Assembly (NCBI RefSeq): GCF_027475565.1
Contig: NC_069383.1
Coordinates: forward strand, 124,184,001 to 124,248,000
DNA from: Acinonyx jubatus
Lineage: Eukaryota > Chordata > Mammalia > Carnivora > Felidae
Length of the DNA: 64,000 bases
Direction: 5' to 3'
The position numbers were made by a program, and so were the translations under genes. Below are positions 57,750 to 64,000 of the stretch, piece after piece. The notes below the pieces were generated by a model. The model had not been told where the DNA came from. It worked only from the letters and a program-made list of their open reading frames with translations, and did not search any database. Position 1 is the stretch's first letter, and every line of letters begins with the position of its first letter.

Positions 57750-58590
57750 TTCTTTAGAATAACACGTGTAGATAGATTTATTGCACTGAATGGGATTGTA
57801 TGTCATTCATCTATGAGTCGATCTTTCTCCATGTCTTCCTACCAAGAAACTAATTATTATACTTTCTCTTATTAGTGATGGGAAGCTTTTTACCTTCATA
57901 TATTGGTTCACACCTTGCTCAAATCCAGCTACATTTCTAATCCCATCTTCTTAGAATTTTAAGATTTTTCGGTTGTCCATGCCATTCATGTGTTCATAGA
58001 TCTTGATTGCGGTAACTGACTTTGAGGAGTTAACGTAGAAAATGTGGTTGCTTGTTCCTTGCTTGTCTTGAAAAGATCCTGGAACCATGATGGGGAAGGA
58101 CTCCATCATATGTGGACTCCATCTGATGTATATCTTTCTCCTGCTGGTTTTACTTTATAAAGTTTGCTGTAATAAATTTTATCCATGAGTATAACCTGGT
58201 ATTGGTTACTTTCAGTCACCATGTGGCTGAATTTAAGTTTGAGTAACACCACTGAAACAGTGCCTAATGTTTGTTTCAGCTGATGGAAGTATTATAGTGA
58301 TTTTAATCTGTTTGTTAATTGATCTTGACTCTCATTCACTAACAACTGCTTTCTTCATTCTCCTGTTAATACCACTATAGTCTAGTTTTATTTATAAACA
58401 TATAAAGGAGATACACAGACACATGTGCATGGACAGAGATTTACACTTATTTACATATGTAAATTATAGTTGAGTATATGTTGCATAATAAAGAATTTGA
58501 CTGGCTTCTGTCCTTCATTACTGGGAGTAAGATTTTAAATCTTTGAAATTTCCCAAATAATGTGTATTTTGGTTATGCATGGCATTTGGA
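57750..58590. other. Unassigned sequence
   Basis: 58030-58250 has an LTR-like feel ('agtttgctgtaataaatttt') but I cannot place it in a family. No coding signal. Confidence 0.35.
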
Positions 58591-58599
58591 TCACACCTC

Positions 58600-59235
58600 A
58601 GTTTATGCTAAAAAGACAACTCACAGAAATACCAAGCTTATACTTAGAGGATTAGGGTTTTGAGCCAGCTTCCCTTCCAGAGAGGAGTGGAAGTGGGTGG
58701 TTGGAGTTTCAGTTCAACAAGATGGCCAATGATTCCATCAACAAAAGAGCCCTGTAATTAAATCCCAAAAAGAAATCCCAAAAAGAGCCCTCAACACAAA
58801 AGCTTGGGGAAGCTTCTTGGTTGATGAACACATTGATGTGCTGAGAGAGTAAAGTGCCCTGTTGGGAAGAGGGCCTGGAAGCCCTGCATTTGGGACCCTT
58901 CCAGATCCCACCCTATGTGTCAGCTGATTTCAGTTGGCTGGTCCTGATTTGTATTCTTTGTAATTGAAAACACTTTCCTGACTTCTGTGAGTCATTCTAG
59001 TGAATTATTGAACATGAGTGGGAGTCGTGGGAACTTCCTAGTTCTGTAGTCAGTTGATCAAAAGCAGGTGGCCTGGAAACCCCCAACTTCACTGCTGGCA
59101 TCTTAAATGAGGGAAGTCTTAGTGGGGACCATGTTCTTTAACCTGTGGTAGTTGGATGCTAACTCCTACCGGTTACTTTCAGAATTGAACTGCAGTGCTC
59201 CAGTATACATATGAAGGATGAAGGTCTGGTACCCT
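58600..59235 (+). repeat. Solo LTR-like relic, family unassigned
   Basis: 'tggctggtcctgatttgtat', 'actttcctgacttctgtgag', 'tcattctagtgaattattga', 'ggtggcctggaaacccccaa', 'ggatgctaactcctaccggt' and 'agaattgaactgcagtgctc' form the 3' part of a known type of endogenous retrovirus LTR. I see no internal region and no second LTR. Confidence 0.6.
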
Positions 59236-59469
59236 GAATGATATATGTAATACTAAGATAATGCTTTGTTTATAATGTCCAATATTTCACATACGTTTTA
59301 AAAAGTTGTTCAAGACTCTTTGAGAACAATGTGCAATGAAGCCTAGATTGGCTCTGTCCATGGTAGAGATTTATACCCAGTGCCTTTCACTTCTTACTTG
59401 AATTTAATTAGTCAGTGATTTTAGTACTCATTAAATGATACATATATAAGGTGCCAAAGAAAGCATTCT

Positions 59470-59667
59470 TTTTAAAACAAATGTTTATTAATTTGAGACG
59501 GGGGGGGGGGGGGAGAGGGACACAGAGAGAGGGAGAGAGAGAATCCCAAGCAAGCTCCACACTCAGAGCAGAACCCAACATGGGGCTCGATCCCAAGAGC
59601 CTGGGATCATGACCTGAGCCAAAATCAGGAGTTGAATGCCCAAATGACTGAGCCACCCAGGTGCCCT
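59470..59667 (-). repeat. CAN-type SINE with a poly-G run
   Basis: Reverse orientation: AAATGTTTATTAATTTGAGA, a G run of about 13 at 59502-59514, GAGAATCCCAAGCAAGCTCC, GATCATGACCTGAGCC and GAGCCACCCAGGTGCCC head. TSD ccaaagaaagcatt / ccaaagaaagtatt at 59454-59467 and 59668-59681. Confidence 0.95.
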
Positions 59668-59689
59668 CCAAAGAAAGTATTATATACAA

Positions 59690-60698
59690 ATTCAGTGGTC
59701 ATTTCATATTGGCTATTGCCCAACTCTTTTGGTAGCTCAAATTATATCTTATTAGCACAGACTTTGAGAAAGTAAATCCTCTAGTGATGAAAAAAAATCC
59801 CATTTTTAATACCTGTTCTGAAAATATACTACCCTCAGTGGAGGACCCCAATCAGATCAGAGAAGTTGTGATCACCATAGACACATACTATAAATGGATT
59901 TGTCTGTGCTCTCATTTCTCTTCTCACTCTGCTCCCCACAGCCCTACATCCAAGGGCAAACAAATGTTTTTCTGGCATTGGGATTGGGGATTTTAGGACT
60001 TATTTTATGAAACCATTAGTGCTTCACTAAAATAATGAAAGAATGGGTGTTAGAGACATGGGTATTTGGCAGGAGGAAGGCATTTGGGATTAACAAACAT
60101 GAATAGGGATAGGGTGGTAAATTATTACCAGTATCTGGGGAAGGACTTCAGCTATTATTTGGATTAGGTTCCCTTTGTATAGTTGACAATTCTTTTATGA
60201 ACAAAAAACTGGTTTCTTTGGAATTATTTTTACCTTAATTCTTTCCATCTTTGGTGTTTCTACTCATTTACATGATTGGCCTAGAGAACAATTTATCATC
60301 CCTCTTTTACACATCTGATTTTCTAAAGGTCGCCTGGCAAGTCAGGGATGACATTGGGCATATTCTCTTGGGTAGCTTCTAATAATTGCACTTCCTCCCC
60401 AGTGCTTTGGGTGTCTGGCACATTTGTAATTGACAGAAGGATAACAATGCAATCTGGCTGGTTTCCAAGGCCACCCTCATATGGAATTGGATAGTATGGG
60501 GGTGGCTAAACTGCCTATATCTATCACTATGAGGAAGAGAATTTTAAAAATCTAAAACAAAGAAATTCTCTGATTGGATCATTGTTTGTTTCTTTAATGA
60601 AAAAACTCACACATTTAGTTAACCAAGAAGCCAGAGAAACAAACTGCAAATAGCAATAGAAATGTGAATGCTACTTAATCTCTTGCTAGCTAGCTTTA
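59690..60698. other. Unique sequence, no gene recognised
   Basis: About 1 kb with no recognisable repeat or coding signal. Confidence 0.4.
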
Positions 60699-60713
60699 CA
60701 AATGCCCAGTCTA

Positions 60714-60942
60714 GAGGCGCCTGGGTGGCTCAATCAGTTGAGCATGTGACTCTTGATTTCAGCTCAGGTCATGATCTCATGACTCCTGGGTTCCAGCGCC
60801 ACATTGCCCTCCATAGTGACAGTGTGGATCCTGCTCAGGATTTTCTCCTTGCTCCTCCCCCGTGCGACTGTGTTTGCATGTGTGTGCTTTCACTCTTGTA
60901 CTCTCTCTCAAAATAAATAAATAAACTTAAAAAAAAAAAAAA
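60714..60942 (+). repeat. CAN-type SINE (feliform)
   Basis: Head GAGGCGCCTGGGTGGCTCAA, TCAGCTCAGGTCATGATCTC, a diverged middle (ATAGTGACAGTGTGGATCCT), a CT-rich part and AAATAAATAAATAAAC with an A tail. TSD AAATGCCCA at 60700-60708 and 60944-60952. Confidence 0.93.
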
Positions 60943-60954
60943 GAAATGCCCAAC

Positions 60955-61595
60955 CTGTTTCTGTCTATGACACCCTATTCTTTCACTAGAATTTGTGCAC
61001 AGGGAGACAAATCTACCTGCAGGTAAAGGCTATGGGCAGGTGTAGTGGTTTCTGAGTGGCATTTAACCAGGCTGATTCACATAAGCATGCCTGTCTCTGG
61101 AATGATCTAGGGATGCCAAAGTGGAAAGGATTCCACCTGTCACATCTGTGATTAGAGTGGGGAAAAAAGGATCAATGATCCTCTCCTTTAAAATGTGGAT
61201 AAAATAAGAAAAGTATTTCTTCAGCACTAAGTGTCAGCCAGGTAATTTACTAACAGACACAGAGGATATTGAAATTATTGTTAGGCACCCTTTGACAATC
61301 TTGTATTGGTTTATTAAAAGACATCAAACTTTTTGTTTAATATGAAGGATTCTTGTTGTTTTATATAACTCAAGGTATTATGATAATGATGAAAGAATTT
61401 TTATTCTACTTCTGAAATAGTTAATTATGAACAGATAACTACATAGTATAGATTTTAAAAATTAGAATATTTTTTATTTGCTGAACGTTTGGGTAGAAGA
61501 TAAGTCTACAAAAAATCTAATTAATTATACCTTTTGGAATTGGGTCAATTATATACTATATATACTATTATAGCGTATATGTAATATATAGTATA
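60955..61595. other. Unique AT-rich sequence, no gene recognised
   Basis: An AT-rich patch with TATATACTATA words lies at about 61548-61600. No repeat family or coding signal recognised. Confidence 0.4.
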
Positions 61596-61604
61596 TAATA
61601 CATA

Positions 61605-62055
61605 GTCTTTCAAACTTACCAAAGTACTTTTATATTCTAACTGTTGACCATTTCTCCACCCATCTGGTATGTATGCCAGTCTGAATGTTCTTGCCATGTG
61701 GCCCTGCCGTGGATTTGATCTGGGCCATGTGGCTTGCTTTGGCCAATAGAATGAGGTTAGGGTACACGTATGCATAATCTGTGCTTAGACCTCAGGATGT
61801 CTTATGGGTTTTTCTTCTGCCCTTGGGCTTCAGCCACCATCATGCAGAGAACATCCCTAGACTAGCCTATTGGTTCCAGGAGATGGATGAGGGACTCATG
61901 GAGCAGAAATGTCCTACAAAGCTCTCCCAACCAAGCCCAACCTAAGCAGAAACCTCAGCTGACCTACAACTGCATGAACTGTAATAATAATGAATTGTTT
62001 TTGTGAGCCCCTGAATTTGGGTATAATTTGCTATGCAGCAAAAGCTAAGTGATTC
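61605..62055 (+). repeat. MLT1-type LTR
   Basis: 'gatctgggccatgtggcttg', 'ctttggccaatagaatgagg', 'cagccaccatcatgcagaga', 'actgcatgaactgtaataat', 'tgagcccctgaatttgggta' and 'taatttgctatgcagcaaaa' follow the MLT1-type LTR from its middle to its 3' end. Confidence 0.8.
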
Positions 62056-62059
62056 TGCA

Positions 62060-62915
62060 GCATGTAAGGCTGGAGCGTTGGGCTGTTCATGGTTTCTTAA
62101 ACTCAATACAGAGATTACAAATGGTTAAATGGCTTACTCAAAATCACTTGTAATTCAGCATTCCACTGGGCTATAAATGCATCTCTTGCTTTCAAACCCC
62201 CATGTTCTTTTACTCTGAGAAGCCCTTCTAGAAATTGAGCATGATTGTTTTTAAAGTGTATTAAACCTCAGGGAGGACATCTATTATTGTGACCAAGCCT
62301 CTCTGCTGCCTCAGCTATCTTGCTCCTGGAGTGGAGTAAAGCCATGTGATCTATGCTGTGAAAAGCACATTTCTACATGCCCCTTTCCAGGTATGGTGCC
62401 CTATCTCTGTGATACACACATGTCTTGTTCTTGATCGGAACATTTAATTTTGAAAATGGCTGAAAAAAGAAGTGAGTCATGATACAGTGGTAAACACTTT
62501 AAACATTCCCTCCCTGTTTCCCAAATTTAACACTTTCCTGAGCTGTGATTAAGAGCTGTTACACTGAAGGGATGAAGACAGACTGGCCTTCTGGTTCATA
62601 AATCCATCTTTACCAGCTGGGGCTTGGAAAGTCCCACACAGCTGGAAACGTTAATTAAGTCTGCCCTTATAAGAAATTCCTGAAGACTCTCTCCTAATGC
62701 CATACGTAAAGTTTTTAAAAGGAACAACCAAAGATACAGAGTTGAGGCAAACTGAGACAACTAATATTCATATAAGGAAGAAAAATTCCCTACAGTAGAG
62801 TACTGGAAATCCATCAGAGTCCAACCTCTGTCTAGACTTCATTTATGTTTGACAGAGTGGGAGGGATTGCTGTTTACTTTTTTATTTAGTTTAATTTTTT
62901 AAAATTATATTTGCT
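62060..62915. other. Unique sequence, no gene recognised
   Basis: No recognisable repeat or coding signal. Confidence 0.4.
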
Positions 62916-62918
62916 GGC

Positions 62919-63130
62919 GGGGGTGCCTGGGTGGCTCAGTCGGTTAAGCATACCATTCTTGATTTCGGCTCAGGTCATGATCTCACAGTTTGTGGGACTG
63001 AGCCCATGTTGGCCTCTGTGCTCACAGCTTGGAACCTGCTTGGGATTCTGTCTCTCCCTCTCTCTCTGCTCTTCTCCCCCCCCCCCCCTCACTTTCTCTC
63101 TCTTTCTCTCAAAATAAAAAAAACTTAAAA
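62919..63130 (+). repeat. CAN-type SINE (feliform) with a poly-C run
   Basis: Head GGGGTGCCTGGGTGGCTCAG, TTCGGCTCAGGTCATGATCT, a diverged middle (GTGCTCACAGCTTGGAACCT), TC-rich stretch with a C run at about 63077-63088 and CTCAAAATAAAAAAAACTT. A decayed TSD (aaaattatatttgctggcgg / aaaaattattttctgggggc) flanks it. Confidence 0.93.
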
Positions 63131-63139
63131 AATTATTTT

Positions 63140-63545
63140 CTGGGGGCATTTATGAGGGAGACTTTTATTTATTCCCTGCTGAGGTCTCTGAAGATACATT
63201 TTGAGGCAGAAACCAGTAAAGCGACTTTGGCATCTTCTAACATATTTTGCAGATTCAGCTAACTCAGCAGGCCCCCATGGAAGGCTTTTAATAATTGGGC
63301 TTCCGAAGTTGTGTGTGCACTGACAGGTAATATTCATGCACATAAATTTGACAATAACAATCTTATTGCTCTCGTGGTTTAACTACCACCTACATGCTGA
63401 TGGCTCTTAACTTTTTAATTCTAGCAGAGACCTCTTCTGTGAGTGTCAGACTACTAATTCAGCTGCCTTTTCGCCATCTGCATGAGAATGCCCCAAGGCA
63501 CCGCCAAATTAACATAGGCAAATCTAAATGTATCCTATGCTTCCT
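63140..63545. other. Unique sequence, no gene recognised
   Basis: Open frames on both strands are short and featureless. Confidence 0.4.
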
Positions 63546-63850
63546 ACTACCTTTTCTTCCTAGATTTCCCAGTCTCAGTTAATGGCCTCATCATCCACCC
63601 AGTCACCTAAGTTATCATTCCAGGTATCATCCTGGATGCATTCTATTTCTAGACTCTTCATTCTTCATGGGCACAAAGCCCTGTCAATTTTACCCCATAA
63701 GTATTTCTGAAATCTGTCTCATTTAAAATTCTTAGCTTCCCAACATTTCTCAAAAGAAGTATTGCACCTTTAGTCCTAACACTAGCTCAGATCTCTCTTT
63801 AAGGAAATGAAAGCTGACCAAGGGGCTGTCACAACTGAACAGCTTCCAAT
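63545..63850 (+). repeat. Possible L2 LINE relic, sense
   Basis: C/T-rich 'aggtatcatcctggatgcat', 'ttaccccataagtatttctg' and 'aaatctgtctcatttaaaat' resemble decayed L2 sense sequence. Weak. Confidence 0.4.
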
Positions 63851-63865
63851 ATTCTATATTCTTTT

Positions 63866-64000
63866 TTAAAATTTTTTTATTACATTTATTTATTTTTGAG
63901 AGACAGACAGTGAGACAGAGCGTGGCGGAGGAGGGGCAGAGAAAGAAGGAGACACAGAATCCGAAGCAGGCTCCATCCAGGCTCTGAGCAAGCGTTCAGC
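63866..64000 (-). repeat. CAN-type SINE, cut by the window end
   Basis: Reverse orientation: TTTATTACATTTATTTATTT, GAGAGACAGACAGTGAGACA, GAGGAGGGGCAGAGAAAGAA and AATCCGAAGCAGGCTCC. The tRNA-like head lies beyond base 64000. Confidence 0.93.

Noticed and set aside
62919..62990. tRNA-like heads at SINE starts, taken as possible tRNA genes
   Set aside because: They sit at the 5' end of SINE bodies with A tails and TSDs and cannot fold as complete tRNAs; no independent tRNA gene seen.

Overview
This is nuclear genomic DNA of a carnivoran mammal, most likely a cat (Felidae). The main evidence is 23 tRNA-derived CAN-type SINEs. Most have the feliform arrangement: a head like GGGCACCTGGGTGGCTCAG, a GCTGTCAGCACAGAGCC-type middle, a TC-rich stretch and an AATAAATAAAC-A(n) tail. 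The window also holds LINE-1, MIR, L2, ERVL-MaLR LTR, ERV1 LTR and hAT fossils, abundant (CA)n and AT-rich unique DNA. I find no intact host protein-coding gene, no convincing exon and no functional RNA gene. It reads as intergenic or deep intronic sequence, and almost all long open frames fall inside repeats.

Layout. 1-7.4 kb: unique AT-rich DNA with MIR/L2 relics, three SINEs, a hAT fossil and two old LTRs. 7.4-10.3 kb: repeat-poor stretch. 10.3-16.2 kb: SINEs, a 5'-truncated L1 and a processed pseudogene of TMEM230 on the minus strand (15241-15866), cut by a later SINE. 16.2-22.5 kb: L2 relics, two SINEs and unique DNA. 22.5-24.1 kb: a three-layer nest in which an MLT1-type LTR is split by an ERV1-type LTR, itself split by a SINE at its polyadenylation signal. 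24.1-35.2 kb: unique DNA, an MST-like LTR, MER5-type fossils (one split by a small L1), microsatellites and SINEs. 35.2-42.6 kb: an almost full-length L1 on the minus strand, inserted into another MLT1-type LTR. 43.2-47.0 kb: two older truncated L1s on the plus strand. 47-64 kb: microsatellites, SINEs, an old L1M/HAL1-like 3' end, L2 relics, two LTR-like relics and unique DNA. The last SINE runs off the window end.

Nothing here works together as a pathway. The content is a layered record of retroposition: MIR, L2 and hAT relics oldest, then L1M and MaLR LTRs, then ERV1, the larger L1 and the CAN SINEs, many of which still have clean target-site duplications (TSDs). I looked for an undescribed system and found none. 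The most informative items are the TMEM230 retropseudogene, the nested insertions, the structural oddities of the large L1 (RT motif A deletion, extra L1 piece beyond its tail, long antisense ORF in the 5' UTR) and a SINE with a duplicated head. Repeat family names come from recognition of consensus features by eye, not from a database search, so subfamily labels are provisional.
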